Origin: Verrucomicrobiota bacterium
Lineage (GTDB): Bacteria > Verrucomicrobiota > Verrucomicrobiia > Limisphaerales > JACRJZ01
Assembly: GCA_016219875.1 (NCBI GenBank)
Contig: JACRJZ010000039.1
Span: 1-62,660, forward strand
Length of the DNA: 62,660 nt
Direction of reading: 5' to 3'
In this document: piece after piece, positions 8,559 through 17,942 of the stretch
Numbering within the stretch: position 1 is the first letter of the stretch
Layout of the letters: the number at the start of each line of letters is the position of its first letter
The notes under the pieces: model-generated
What the model was told of the DNA's origin: nothing
Seen by the model: only the letters and a program-made list of their open reading frames with translations
The model's database searches: none
Position numbers and translations under genes: made by a program

Positions 8559-9509
8559 TCAGGCCGAACCCATCGGCGCGAAACCAAGCGCGGCGTTCTG
8601 TTTGGCCAAGCAGTCCGGGCAGATGCCGTGGGTGAACTCGGCCTGGGAATGCTTCTTGACGTAGGTTTCGACCTGTTCCCAGTAACCCCGGTCGTCACGG
8701 ATTTTTTTGCACCAGGAGCAGATGGGAAGCAGCCCACTCAGGGCCTTCACGTTCGCCAAGGCTTCCTGCAACTGGGTGATGAGTCGTTCGCGCTCCGCCT
8801 GTTGGCGAGTGCGCTCCGTGACGTCGCGAAAAACCAGGATTTCCCCGACGACTTGACCCTGCTCGTCGCGGATGGGCGCGCGACTGTCTTCAACCGGACA
8901 CGGCGCCCGGCCATGGGCGATGAGCACTCGCTCCGGCCCTATGTTCGCCGCGCGCGTCACGTAAACGCCTCCCAAGTCGCGTCCGACACTGTCGCTCTCC
9001 AGCCGGCCGGTGAGTTGTTCGGCCACCGGGTTCATAAAGGTGACGCGGCCCTCGGCGTCGGTCGCGATGACGGCGTCGCTGATGCTGCGCAAGGTGGCCG
9101 CGAGCAGGCGCTCGGCCCGCTTGACGCGCGCCTCGATCGCATGGCGTTCGAGGCCGATTTCGATGGCGGTCCGCAGTTCACGGGTGTCGAAGGGCTTGAC
9201 CAAGTAGCCGAACGGGCCGGTGTCGCGCGCTCGCTGCAACGTGCTTTCGTCGGCGTAGGCCGTGAGATAGACGACGGGAATATCCAGTTCGCGCAGGATG
9301 ATCCCCGCGGCCTGGGTGCCGTCCATCTGGTCTTGCAGCCGGATATCCATCAGCACGATGTCCGGCCGCTGCCGGCGGGCGATGGAGACCGCTTCCTCTC
9401 CGCGGGCGGTGGCGCCAATGACCTCATAGCTCAGATGGTCGAGCTTGTTGGCCAGGTCCGTGGCCACGATGGCTTCGTCTTCCACGACCAGAACGCTGTT
9501 GCGGTTCAT
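8559..9509 (-). CDS. Receiver-PAS protein with C-terminal Cys-pair motif
   Basis: A 316-residue protein. The receiver domain (about 1-125) has VLVVEDEAIVA, the phospho-acceptor region VLMDIRLQDQMDG and a conserved lysine in YLVKPFD. A PAS domain follows (about 135-255). The C-terminal 45 residues are LLPICSWCKKIRDDRGYWEQ and then HGICPDCLAK: two CxxC pairs suggesting a small metal-binding fold seen at the end of many bacterial receiver/PAS proteins. There is no kinase, DNA-binding or cyclase domain, so it probably relays phosphate or acts through protein contacts. It is last in the minus-strand signalling cluster and separated from the previous gene by a family C repeat. Confidence 0.88.
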   Translation of the reverse strand: MNRNSVLVVEDEAIVATDLANKLDHLSYEVIGATARGEEAVSIARRQRPDIVLMDIRLQDQMDGTQAAGIILRELDIPVVYLTAYADESTLQRARDTGPFGYLVKPFDTRELRTAIEIGLERHAIEARVKRAERLLAATLRSISDAVIATDAEGRVTFMNPVAEQLTGRLESDSVGRDLGGVYVTRAANIGPERVLIAHGRAPCPVEDSRAPIRDEQGQVVGEILVFRDVTERTRQQAERERLITQLQEALANVKALSGLLPICSWCKKIRDDRGYWEQVETYVKKHSQAEFTHGICPDCLAKQNAALGFAPMGSA

Positions 9510-9535
9510 GCTAGCCTGCCTTTCTCAACAGCTTG

Positions 9536-9667
9536 GTAGCAGCCGACGTGAGGAGGCTCTGATATCCTTGAAGTTTGAGCCTCGTTACCTCGGCTGCTAC
9601 GAAGTTTTGAAATCGCCTCACTTTGTCTGTCGGTTTGAAGATGGAGCCTCCTCACGTCGGCTGCTAC
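9536..9667. repeat. Family C inverted repeat with an extra internal arm
   Basis: The ends are GTAGCAGCCGACGTGAGGAG and its complement. A third degenerate arm (CCTCGGCTGCTAC) sits in the middle near 9587-9600. It fills the gap between two genes of the signalling cluster. Other copies are at 16158, 42530 and 59279. Confidence 0.85.
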
Positions 9668-9707
9668 AGCTTGTCGGAGCTTTGAGTGCATGGTGAGAAA
9701 ATGCGGT

Positions 9708-10886
9708 CTAGCTCGGCTCCGGGTTTGGCTTGCGCTCGGTGATGTCCATGGTGACGCCCAGCATCCGTTCGGTCTGGCCCCGCTGGCCGATGAGGAAGCG
9801 GCCCATGACCCAGAGCCAGTGGATGCTCCCGTCGGGCCAGCGGACGCGGTATTCGGCCTGGTATTCCTCGGTGCCGTCCAAGGCGCGCTCGACCTTGCGC
9901 AGCAGATCGGGCCGGTCTTCCGGCAGCACCCGCTGCTGCCAGGCCTCGAAGGAGGCCGCGACCTCACCGGGGCGGTAGCCCAGGAGCACGTAATGGTAGG
10001 CCGACCAGAGGATTTCCTTGGTGCGGACGTTCCACTCGAACGTGCCCATCCGCGCCCCGGCGAGGGCCAGGGCGAGGTGTTCGCGGCTTTCGTGCAACGC
10101 CTCCTCGGTGCGCTTGCGCTGGGTGATGTCCTGCACCAGCTCGTAAACGCCGGCCACGCGGCCACCAGCCTCGCGGCGCGGGATGTAATGCACGTCCACC
10201 CACCGCGCGCCCGAGGCGTAGGAGGCTTCGATTTCAAATCGGACCGGCACTCCCGTCAGGGCGCGTTCGAGATGCGGGCGCAGTTGGTCCACGGCCGCGC
10301 GGCCCAGCACTTGGATCATGGTTTTGTCCACCACGGTTTGGCGCGGCCGGCCAAACCAGGTTTCATACTCGCGGTTCGCGAACCGGTACTCCAACGAGGC
10401 GGCGTCCACGTAGCCGATCAGCGCCGGCGTGGCGTCGGTGATCAGCCGCAATTGCTCCTCGCTCTCCCGCAGGCGGTGCTCGGCTTCGTGCTTGTAGCGG
10501 GCCATCTCGATGGTGGTGTCCAGTTCGCGCTCTTCGAACGGCTTGAGGATGTAGCCGAACGGCTCGGCCGTCTTGGCACGCTCCAACGTGGCCGCGTCCG
10601 AATGGGCCGTGAGGAAAATGACCGGCAGGTCGCAATCCCGGCGGATTTGGGCCGCCGCCTCCACGCCGTCCAGCCGGCCCTGGAGCCGGATGTCCATCAG
10701 CACCAGGTTGGGCCGGGTTTCCTGCGCGAGCGCAATTGCCTCTTCGCCGCGCGGCGTGGGGCCGACGATCTCGTAGCCCAGATGGCCCAGCTTGTTGGCC
10801 AAGTCCGCCGCCACGATGGCCTCGTCTTCGACGACGAGAACCGTGCCGCGCTTGACCGTTTCCTTCGCCTCGATGTCCGCTTTCAT
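9708..10886 (-). CDS. Receiver-PAS-PAS signalling protein
   Basis: A 392-residue protein. The receiver (about 14-130) has VLVVEDEAIVAADLANKLGH, LVLMDIRLQGRLDG and YILKPFEERE. Two PAS domains follow, at about 150-260 (SEEQLRLITDATPALIGYVD, ending VYELVQDITQRKR) and 270-385. It ends after the second PAS with no kinase or output domain. Its receiver closely resembles that of the gene at 8559 (VLVVEDEAIVA..DLANKL), suggesting duplication. It follows the receiver-PAS-kinase gene by only 7 bp and is likely in the same operon. Confidence 0.88.
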   Translation of the reverse strand: MKADIEAKETVKRGTVLVVEDEAIVAADLANKLGHLGYEIVGPTPRGEEAIALAQETRPNLVLMDIRLQGRLDGVEAAAQIRRDCDLPVIFLTAHSDAATLERAKTAEPFGYILKPFEERELDTTIEMARYKHEAEHRLRESEEQLRLITDATPALIGYVDAASLEYRFANREYETWFGRPRQTVVDKTMIQVLGRAAVDQLRPHLERALTGVPVRFEIEASYASGARWVDVHYIPRREAGGRVAGVYELVQDITQRKRTEEALHESREHLALALAGARMGTFEWNVRTKEILWSAYHYVLLGYRPGEVAASFEAWQQRVLPEDRPDLLRKVERALDGTEEYQAEYRVRWPDGSIHWLWVMGRFLIGQRGQTERMLGVTMDITERKPNPEPS

Positions 10887-10893
10887 TGGCTGC

Positions 10894-12651
10894 TCATTCA
10901 GTTTGATTTTTCTCAGCCGGGAACGACACCCGGAACTCCGTTCCTGGACCCACGCCCGTCTCGACTTTCCCGTTCAATTGGCCCGCGAGCAATTGCACCA
11001 AGCGCAAACCCAGCGAGCCGGCCCGCCGCCAATCCAGACCCGGCGGCAGCCCCACGCCATCGTCGGCCAAGCGCAGACGCACTTCGCCGTCGCTGCCGTG
11101 CCGCAACTCGACGGCGATCTCTCCGCGGTCGCGCCCGCGGAAGGCGTGCTTGAGGGCGTTGGTGGCCAGTTCGTTCAGGATCAGCCCGCAGGGCGTGGCC
11201 TTCTCGATGTCCAGTGGCACGGGATCGGCCTCGATCCGCCACGTGACGCGCGCCGCGGTGCCGTGGGAGCGGACCAGGTAATCCATCAATTCGCGGGCGT
11301 AATCTCCGAAGTTCACGCGCGCCAGGTCCACGGACTGGTACAGCTTTTCATGCACCAAGGCCATCGACCGGACCCGGTGGCACACCTCCTGGAACAGCGC
11401 CTGCAAGCCCGCGTCGGCCAGGCCGTCGGCCTGGAGGCTGACCAAACTGGAGATGACCTGCAGGTTGTTCTTCACCCGGTGATGGACCTCCCGCAGCAGG
11501 GTCTCCTTTTCGCGCAACGACGCCCGCAGCCGCTCCTCGCCCCGCTTGCGCTCGGCGATGTCCACGAACGTCACGACCGTGCCGGCGGTCCGACCGGCCC
11601 GCTGCACCGGGTACGACCAATACTCCACCGGGAAACACGAGCCGTCTTTGCGCCAAAACAGTTCTCCGTCTTCGTGGCAACCGATTTCGTGCTGGATGGA
11701 GCGAAGCACCTTGCACTGCTCTGCGGGATACTCGGTGCCATCGGGGCGATGATGGTGGATGAGCGGGTGAAGCTGCCGGCCAAGCAACTCCTCCGGGCGC
11801 TCGTAGCCGAGCAGCCGCAAGGCCGAACGGTTGATGAAGGTGCAGCCGCCCGAGGCATCCAGGCCGAGGAACCCTTCCGCCGCTGAGTCGAGCAGGGCGG
11901 TGACGCGTTCCTCACTCTCCCGCAACGCGGCGTTGGTTTGCTCGACCAACTGGCGCGCGTCAATGGCCTCTTGCATGACGTTGAGAGAGGCGAGGCGGGC
12001 CTCGCCCAGGGCTTGATTCGCGGCCCGGAGGTCCGCGGTGCGCACGGCGACCCGCTGTTCCAATCCGGCGTTAAGCTCCTGCAGCGCGGCTTCCGCCCGG
12101 CGGCGTTCGATAATCTCCCGCTTAAGATGCTGGCGCGCCCGGGCCAATTGCAGGAAGACCTTGACCTTGGCCCGCAGGACTTCCGGCCTGACCGGTTTGA
12201 TCAGGTAGTCCACCCCGCCGGCTTCGTAGCCGCGAACAACAAAATCGGTGTCCCCGGCGTGGCCGGTGATGAAAATCACGGGCGTGAGGTGCGCCGCCGC
12301 CTGCTCGCGGAGCCGCCGGGCCACCTCGATGCCGTCCAGGCCGGGCATGGCCACATCGAGCAGCACGAGCGCGAACTCCTCCTCCAGCAAGCGGCGCAAG
12401 GCTTCTTCCCCCGATCGGGCGCAGACCAGGGGTTGGCCCAAATCCGCGAGCACGGCCTGCAGCAACCTGAGGTTAGGCTCCTGGTCGTCCACGAGCAGAA
12501 TCTTCACCGGAGGCGGCGGCGCCGCGGGTTCGGCGAGGCTTGGTTCCAGCAGCCAATCCGTTCCGTCGCGTCGGTCACCGTTCTGGTCGTGGGGCGCGGA
12601 CTTGGTCTGGCCCTCGGCCAGAATGGCTGGATGGGTCAGCGAGGGTTTCAT
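10894..12651 (-). CDS. Receiver-PAS-histidine kinase (HisKA_2 type)
   Basis: A 585-residue protein. An N-terminal receiver (about 48-170; ILLVDDQEPNLRLL, LVLLDVAMPGLDG, YLIKPVRPE) is joined by a coiled-coil-like stretch to a PAS domain (about 245-365) and a kinase core. The phospho-acceptor box is LLREVHHRVKNNLQVISSLV, typical of HisKA_2 kinases, and the ATPase part has LILNELATNALKHAF and LADDGVGLPPGLD. It is cytoplasmic with no membrane segment. The start ATG at 12651 overlaps the stop of the upstream gene by four bases (ATGA). It is probably the phosphoryl donor for the kinase-less receivers nearby. Confidence 0.92.
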   Translation of the reverse strand: MKPSLTHPAILAEGQTKSAPHDQNGDRRDGTDWLLEPSLAEPAAPPPPVKILLVDDQEPNLRLLQAVLADLGQPLVCARSGEEALRRLLEEEFALVLLDVAMPGLDGIEVARRLREQAAAHLTPVIFITGHAGDTDFVVRGYEAGGVDYLIKPVRPEVLRAKVKVFLQLARARQHLKREIIERRRAEAALQELNAGLEQRVAVRTADLRAANQALGEARLASLNVMQEAIDARQLVEQTNAALRESEERVTALLDSAAEGFLGLDASGGCTFINRSALRLLGYERPEELLGRQLHPLIHHHRPDGTEYPAEQCKVLRSIQHEIGCHEDGELFWRKDGSCFPVEYWSYPVQRAGRTAGTVVTFVDIAERKRGEERLRASLREKETLLREVHHRVKNNLQVISSLVSLQADGLADAGLQALFQEVCHRVRSMALVHEKLYQSVDLARVNFGDYARELMDYLVRSHGTAARVTWRIEADPVPLDIEKATPCGLILNELATNALKHAFRGRDRGEIAVELRHGSDGEVRLRLADDGVGLPPGLDWRRAGSLGLRLVQLLAGQLNGKVETGVGPGTEFRVSFPAEKNQTE

Positions 12652-13991
12652 GGCTTCGGTGGAGTTCCCTTCTCCGTAAAGCTCAGATCATAGCGGGAAG
12701 GTTGATGGCACTGGGCGCACAGAGTGTTCACCTCCCGTTTCAATTCGATCATGCGCAACTCACGGCCCACCGTGAGGCGGTTGAAGCGCGCCAAGTCTTT
12801 ATTGATGGTCCGCAATTCTTCGGCCTGGCGCTTCAACTCGGTCTCGGCCTGCACCCGCTCGGTGATGTCCACGACGGCGCCGAGCGCGCGGAACGGCGCC
12901 GGCCCGTCTGCCGTCTCGCGGAACAGCGTGCGCCCGCGCAAGCTCACCCAGCGCACCGCCCCATCCGGACGCACGACGCGGAACTCGAGGCGGCTGGCGC
13001 CGCCGCTCGCAGGATTCCGGGAGGCCGCGAACTCTTTCCTCGTGCGCTCGCGATCATCGGGGTGGATCAGCCGCTCGGTCTCCTCGTGCGTGAGTTCCGA
13101 ACCGGCGGGCAATCCGAGGATGCGACAGAACTGGTGATTGAAGCGCATGCGGCCGGCCTGGAAATCCGTCTCGTAGGTGCCGATCTCCCCGGCTTCGACG
13201 GCCAGGCGCAGCCGCTCCTCGTTTTCCCGCAACGCTTCCGCGGCCCGCTGGCGCTCGGTGATGTCGGTGAAAAAAAGCGACAGACCGTCCGCCGCGGGAG
13301 ACCCGCGCAGTTCGAACCACGCGCTGAGCGGCTCGGCGCAAAACGCTTCGACGTTCACGGGAACCTGCTCGGCGACGGCCCGGCGAAGGGCGGCCCTTGC
13401 CGCCGATTCGGCCAGCCGGGGCCACGCTTCCCACAGAACCGTGCCCACCAAATCCTCCGCTTGCTGGCGCAGGATGCGGGCCCCCGCCGCGTTGATGGAC
13501 AGGACGCGCCATTCGCGGTCCAGCGCGGCGAACCCGTCGCTGATGTTCTCCAGGAAGCTGGTGATCCGGGCGTGGGCCTCGCGCAATTCCCGCGCGAGCT
13601 GCTGCTCGCGCCGGCGCAGTTGGTGACGTTTGAGCGTCTTGTCCACCGCGGCCGGCACTGCAGCCAGGTGGAGTTGCTGGGGATCCTTGTTCAAATAATC
13701 GTCGGCCCCGCGCTCCAGCGTGCGCAGCGCCAGTTGGTCCCCCATCGTGCCCGTGATCAGCACAAACGGCGTTTCCGGCTGCTCGTCGAACAGTTCCGTG
13801 CAACGGCCGTCCGGCAAGTTGTAGTCTGCGACCACGATGTCGAACCGTGCTTCGGCCAAGTGGGCCCGCGCCTCAGCCATCGTCTCGGCGGCGGTGACGG
13901 CGTAGGGCAGCGCCTTGTCGCGCACCATGCGCAGAAAGGCCCGGCGGTCCAGCGCGTCGTCTTCGAGGTAAAGCAACTTGACGGGGTTCAT
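12648..13991 (-). CDS. Receiver-PAS-PAS signalling protein without kinase domain
   Basis: About 447 residues from the ATG at 13991. The receiver begins VKLLYLEDDALDRRAFLRMV, with acceptor VVADYNLPDG near 60. Two PAS domains follow (about 145-260, ITSFLENISDGFAALDREWR; about 275-400, with an EFRVVRPDGAVRWVSLRG PAC part). A short C-terminal tail (about 405-447) has a coiled-coil-like stretch and HTLCAQCHQPSR-like residues (C..C H), a possible single CxxCH. A cytoplasmic signalling protein would not normally bind haem c, so that motif is probably fortuitous or metal-related. It overlaps the upstream receiver gene by four bases. Confidence 0.85.
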   Translation of the reverse strand: MNPVKLLYLEDDALDRRAFLRMVRDKALPYAVTAAETMAEARAHLAEARFDIVVADYNLPDGRCTELFDEQPETPFVLITGTMGDQLALRTLERGADDYLNKDPQQLHLAAVPAAVDKTLKRHQLRRREQQLARELREAHARITSFLENISDGFAALDREWRVLSINAAGARILRQQAEDLVGTVLWEAWPRLAESAARAALRRAVAEQVPVNVEAFCAEPLSAWFELRGSPAADGLSLFFTDITERQRAAEALRENEERLRLAVEAGEIGTYETDFQAGRMRFNHQFCRILGLPAGSELTHEETERLIHPDDRERTRKEFAASRNPASGGASRLEFRVVRPDGAVRWVSLRGRTLFRETADGPAPFRALGAVVDITERVQAETELKRQAEELRTINKDLARFNRLTVGRELRMIELKREVNTLCAQCHQPSRYDLSFTEKGTPPKP

Positions 13992-14398
13992 GGCGCTTCG
14001 CTCAGGCTCCAATAGACATTCACGGTCCGCATCACGTTGACAAACTGCAGGTAGTCCGCCGGCTTGACCATGTAACCGGCCACGCACAGGTCGAAGCTCG
14101 CGATTTTGTCGGCCTCCAGCCGCGAAGTGGTCAGCACCACCACCGGGATGCGGCGCAACGCTTCGTCGGTCTTGGCCACCTGCAGGAACTCGAGGCCGCC
14201 CATGACCGGCATGTTGAGGTCCAGAAAGATGAGGCCGGGCCGGGCGCGCTTCGGGTCGCGCAGCCGGGCCAACGCCTCCTCGCCGTTGGTCACGCGCTCC
14301 ACCGGGTTGACGATGTGCAGTTCCTTCAAGGCGCGGAGAACGGTCTTGGCGTCCACGTCGTCGTCCTCCACCAGGAGCATGGGTTTGTCAGGGTTCAT
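13988..14398 (-). CDS. Single-domain response regulator (Rcp1-like)
   Basis: A stand-alone receiver of 136 residues. It has the acidic cluster MLLVEDDDVDAKTVLRAL, the acceptor Asp in LIFLDLNMPVMGG (about residue 62), the Thr switch VVVLTTS and the lysine in YMVKPADY. The pattern matches the Rcp1-like regulators paired with phytochrome-type kinases. It lies 27 bp downstream of such a kinase (14426) and overlaps the next gene by ATGA, so it is very likely the direct partner of that kinase. Confidence 0.93.
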   Translation of the reverse strand: MNPDKPMLLVEDDDVDAKTVLRALKELHIVNPVERVTNGEEALARLRDPKRARPGLIFLDLNMPVMGGLEFLQVAKTDEALRRIPVVVLTTSRLEADKIASFDLCVAGYMVKPADYLQFVNVMRTVNVYWSLSEAP

Positions 14399-14425
14399 AT
14401 CAGGTTGGGTGTGTTGTTCGGAAAA

Positions 14426-16048
14426 CTATTGGCTCGCGCCCACGGCGCGCGTCTTCGGCCAGGTGAAGTGGAACGTGCTGCCCGCGCCGACGCGGGATTC
14501 CACCCACACGCGCCCGCCCGCCAACTCGACAATCCGCTGGACGAGGGCCAGCCCCACGCCGGTGGAGTCGGTCCGGTCCTTGGGCGCCAGGGTCTGGAAG
14601 ATTTTGAAGATGCGCTCGAAATGCCGCGCCTCGATGCCCGGTCCGTTGTCGGCGACGCTGAATTGCCAAAACGCTCCGGCGTCGGCCCACGTCACCGCGA
14701 TGTCCACCTGCGGCTTGTCGGCGTGCTTGATGGCATTGGCGATCAGGTTCTGAAAAAGCTGCCGCAGCCGGACCGGTTCCCCCGCGACCACCGGCAGGTC
14801 CGGCGCCACCCGCACGCGCACGTGCGCCGGGGGCGACAGGTCTTCCACCACCGAGCGCACGATTTCACCCAACGCCGCCGGCTCGGGCTTCTCTTCCGTC
14901 CGCCCCAGCCGCGAGTAATGGAGGATGCCCTCGATCATGCGGTCCATGCGCATGACGCGCCGGTTCAGGTCGGTGAGGTGCTCCTGGCCCTCGCCATCGA
15001 GCTTGTCGGCGTAGTCGCTTTGCAGCCAGTTGGCGAGCGTCGCCACACTCCGCAGCGGCGCCTTGAGGTCGTGAGAGACAATTGCGGCGAAGTCGTTCAA
15101 TTCCCTGTTCGCGGCCTGAAGCTGGCGTTGGCTCGCAAGCAGCGCGTCGTTGGCCCGCTGGACTCTTTGCGTGTGCAACTCGCGCTCGGCTTCGGCCTGT
15201 TTGCGCGCGGTGATGTCGCGCAGAATGACAGTAAAGATCGTCTGGCCGCCGACCTCGACGCGGGAAATGGAGGCTTCGATGGGAAACTCCTCGCCGCCGG
15301 AGCGCAACGCCGCCAGTTCGCCCAGCGCACCCATCTTGCGCGAAGTGTCGCCCTCCTCGCCGAAGCGGCGGATGTGCTGCCGATGCGCCGTGCGAAACCG
15401 TTCGGGAATGAAGCGGTCCAGCGGCTGGCCGATGGCCTCCGCCGACGGGCAACGAAACGTTTGCGCCGCGGCAGGATTGAAGAACACGACGCGCTGGCTC
15501 TCATCCACGCTGATGACCGGGTCCATCGCCGAGTCCAACACGCCCGCCAGCCGCGCCCGGCTCTCGCGCACCGCCTGGCGCTCTTGCCGCACGGCGCTGC
15601 CGATGAAGGCCATCGCCACGTTGATGCCGGTAAAAAACGCCAATCCCGTTATGTCCGCCGCGTTGAACGGCCAGAGAAACAGCACCGTGACGGTCACGGA
15701 CGACAACAGCGTGGCCAGCAGCCCCGGCCGGGAGCCGCCCACCAGCGCCGCCAGGATGATGGCAGGATAGAAAGTGATGTAGGGCGGCACGCCTTCACCC
15801 ACCATTTTACCCAGTCCCCAGCGCACCAGTGCCGCCAGTGCCGTGCCCAGTATCGCCACCGCATAGCCAGCCCCCGCGCGGTCGGACAGGCGCTCGACGA
15901 GCGACGCCAGCCGCCCCTCTCGCGATGGAAGGCGGTTCAAATGAGGAATGAGAACTGGCTTCACATCACGCGCGGTGTTCGACTGCCTGGATCTCGATCG
16001 AAGTTCGCACTGAAAGGGAGTGGTCGATCGCGCCCGCTTCGACCGCAT
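14426..16048 (-). CDS. Membrane PAS histidine kinase (DUF4118-like membrane domain)
   Basis: A 540-residue protein and the first gene of the minus-strand signalling operon. Residues about 50-170 hold four hydrophobic segments (YAVAILGTALAALVRWG; ITFYPAIILAALVG; LLATLLSSVTVTVLFLW; AFFTGINVAMAFIG), resembling the DUF4118/KdpD-type membrane domain. Next come a PAS domain (about 175-300), the phospho-acceptor DFAAIVSHDLKAPLRSVATL (about 350) and an ATPase with NLIANAIKHA and VADNGPGIEARHFERIF. The HDLKAPLR box is typical of phytochrome-like kinases. It is divergent from hemB, with a family C repeat between them. Confidence 0.92.
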   Translation of the reverse strand: MRSKRARSTTPFQCELRSRSRQSNTARDVKPVLIPHLNRLPSREGRLASLVERLSDRAGAGYAVAILGTALAALVRWGLGKMVGEGVPPYITFYPAIILAALVGGSRPGLLATLLSSVTVTVLFLWPFNAADITGLAFFTGINVAMAFIGSAVRQERQAVRESRARLAGVLDSAMDPVISVDESQRVVFFNPAAAQTFRCPSAEAIGQPLDRFIPERFRTAHRQHIRRFGEEGDTSRKMGALGELAALRSGGEEFPIEASISRVEVGGQTIFTVILRDITARKQAEAERELHTQRVQRANDALLASQRQLQAANRELNDFAAIVSHDLKAPLRSVATLANWLQSDYADKLDGEGQEHLTDLNRRVMRMDRMIEGILHYSRLGRTEEKPEPAALGEIVRSVVEDLSPPAHVRVRVAPDLPVVAGEPVRLRQLFQNLIANAIKHADKPQVDIAVTWADAGAFWQFSVADNGPGIEARHFERIFKIFQTLAPKDRTDSTGVGLALVQRIVELAGGRVWVESRVGAGSTFHFTWPKTRAVGASQ

Positions 16049-16157
16049 CCCAGTTCACTTAATCGGTCAGATAAGGCTTTTGTCAAGCGAGGCCTCCCAC
16101 GCGCCACGCCGGGGCGGCCGCGGGGCGGATCACGATGGGTTCAAGAATCCCTGGATC

Positions 16158-16249
16158 GTAGCAGCCGACGTGAGGAGGCTCACTCTGATTGCGGAATGCA
16201 GATTGCAGATTGCAGATTGAAAACAGACTCTCCTCACGTCGGCTGCTAC
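16158..16249. repeat. Family C inverted repeat
   Basis: The arms GTAGCAGCCGACGTGAGGAG and its complement flank a core with direct repeats of GCAGATT. It sits in the divergent promoter region between the membrane kinase and hemB. The core resembles that of the 59279 copy, which also has tandem GATTGCA units. Confidence 0.85.
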
Positions 16250-16332
16250 GCTTTCTTGAATCAGCCCTGACTGCCCCGCTTCCACTGCAAACCAGCGTTG
16301 CCCCGCTCCGGCGCTTCGGCTACTGTGCGCGC

Positions 16333-17337
16333 ATGTTGATGCCATTCTGTGGAAGCTTTCCGACCTATCGCCCGCGGCGTCTGCGCCAGTTGCCGGCCCT
16401 GAGACGGCTCGTGACCGAGACGCGCCTGAGCGTGGAGCAACTGGTGCTGCCGTTCTTCGCCGTGCCTGGAACGAAGGTCCGCCGTCCGATCGGCTCCATG
16501 CCCGGCGTCTTTCAATTGTCCATCGACGAGTTGGTGAAGGACGCCGCCCAGGCCCACGCGGTCGGCGTGCCGGCGGTGTTGTTGTTCGGCATTCCGAAAG
16601 TGAAAGACGCAAAAGCTTCGGAAGCCTTCGCGTCGAAAGGCATCGTCCAGCAAGCCGTGCGGGCGCTGAAGAAGGAAATGCCGTCGCTGCTCGTCATCAC
16701 CGACGTGTGCCTGTGCGAATACATGGCGCATGGGCATTGCGGCTTGGTGCGTCCCGGCGACAAGACGGGCCGCGTCGTCAACGACCCTACGCTCGACCTT
16801 CTGGCGCGCACCGCCGCCAGCCACGCGGCCGCGGGGGCCGACATCGTGGCACCCAGCGACATGATGGATGGCCGGGTGCGGGCGATCCGCGAGCGGTTGG
16901 ACAAGGAGGGTTTTGCCGACACGCCGATCCTGTCCTACGCGGCCAAGTTCGCGTCCGCTTTCTACGGGCCGTTCCGCGAGGCGGCGGAATCCGCGCCCCA
17001 CTTCGGCGACCGGCGCAGTTACCAGATGCACGCCGCCAACGGGGACGAAGCCGTCCGGGAAGTGGCCCTCGACATCCAGGAAGGCGCGGACATCGTGATG
17101 GTGAAGCCGGCGCTGGCCTACTTGGACATCATCCACCGGGTGAAGCAGACGTTCGGCTATCCGACCGCTGCCTACGCGGTGAGCGCGGAGTATTCGATGA
17201 TCAAGGCGGCGGCAGCCAACGGGTGGATCGATGAGCGGGCGGTGACGATGGAAGCCTTGCTCGCCATGCGGCGGGCGGGAGCGGACATTCTGATCACCTA
17301 CGCCGCGACGGACGTGGCGCGGTGGCTGAAGGGCTGA
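16333..17337 (+). CDS. hemB: Delta-aminolevulinic acid dehydratase (porphobilinogen synthase)
   Basis: Condenses two 5-aminolevulinate molecules to porphobilinogen in haem and tetrapyrrole synthesis, in the cytoplasm. The protein has 334 residues, normal for the family. The zinc-binding cysteine motif is [14 protein letters not shown] (about residues 118-131). The two active-site lysines lie in [17 protein letters not shown] (about 203) and [13 protein letters not shown] (about 256). The start ATG at 16333 ([18 protein letters not shown]) is chosen because family similarity begins with RPRRLR; the frame is open further upstream through a repeat. It is monocistronic, with the convergent FHA gene ending 4 bp away. 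Confidence 0.97.
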   Translation: MLMPFCGSFPTYRPRRLRQLPALRRLVTETRLSVEQLVLPFFAVPGTKVRRPIGSMPGVFQLSIDELVKDAAQAHAVGVPAVLLFGIPKVKDAKASEAFASKGIVQQAVRALKKEMPSLLVITDVCLCEYMAHGHCGLVRPGDKTGRVVNDPTLDLLARTAASHAAAGADIVAPSDMMDGRVRAIRERLDKEGFADTPILSYAAKFASAFYGPFREAAESAPHFGDRRSYQMHAANGDEAVREVALDIQEGADIVMVKPALAYLDIIHRVKQTFGYPTAAYAVSAEYSMIKAAAANGWIDERAVTMEALLAMRRAGADILITYAATDVARWLKG

Positions 17338-17340
17338 CCA

Positions 17341-17847
17341 CTACTTCTGGCCGACGCCCATCAGCAGCACGATGATGGCGCCGACGATGAGGACGGCGAC
17401 GACGATGGCGATGGCCAGAAAAATCTTGCCGCCTTTGTTGCTCTTCTTCTCGAAGGCCGGATTCGTGGCCACCTTGGCGGTCTGGTCCAGTTCGTTGAGT
17501 TTGATCCCTTGAGGAATGACCTGCGTGTGGTCGATGACGCGCTTCTGAGGAGCGGCGGGCGTGTCGCCTTCAAATCGGATTTCCACCTGCCCCAGCCGGA
17601 GAATCTGACTGGGTCGGAGTTGCGCCTCGGTGATCTGCTGGCCGTTGATGAAGCTCCCGTTGGTGGAGCCAAGGTCTTTGACCCAGACTTCGCTGCCTTT
17701 GACGTAGATTTCGCAGTGGTGGCTGGAGACGGAGCCGTCCGGCACCTGGAAACTGTTGTCCTCCACGCGACCGATGGTGACCTTGTCGGTCTTCAACTCG
17801 TGCGTGCGTCCCGTGAGGCCTTCGCTCAGAACAACCAATCTCGGCAT
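17341..17847 (-). CDS. FHA-domain protein with C-terminal membrane anchor
   Basis: A 168-residue protein. The forkhead-associated domain (about residues 1-95) shows VTIGRVEDNSFQVPDGSVSS, then HCEIY and LGSTNGSFINGQQI, the phosphothreonine-binding signature. Residues about 143-165 (FLAIAIVVAVLIVGAIIVLLM) form one membrane helix. It likely docks a phosphorylated partner at the membrane. Ser/Thr kinases are the usual partners of FHA proteins and one is encoded at 25662, but no direct link is visible. It converges on hemB with almost no gap. Confidence 0.92.
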   Translation of the reverse strand: MPRLVVLSEGLTGRTHELKTDKVTIGRVEDNSFQVPDGSVSSHHCEIYVKGSEVWVKDLGSTNGSFINGQQITEAQLRPSQILRLGQVEIRFEGDTPAAPQKRVIDHTQVIPQGIKLNELDQTAKVATNPAFEKKSNKGGKIFLAIAIVVAVLIVGAIIVLLMGVGQK

Positions 17848-17942
17848 AAATTTGACTCGCCGGGGAACCTATCGGGAGACGCCGCCTCAAGTCAAACCGT
17901 TAAATCGTCTGGCCCGCACTTTCCCCAGGGCTGATCCAAGAA

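Noticed and set aside
12648..12750. A c-type haem site in the receiver-PAS-PAS protein tail (CAQCH)
   Set aside because: The protein has no export signal and is otherwise cytoplasmic, so covalent haem c is unlikely.
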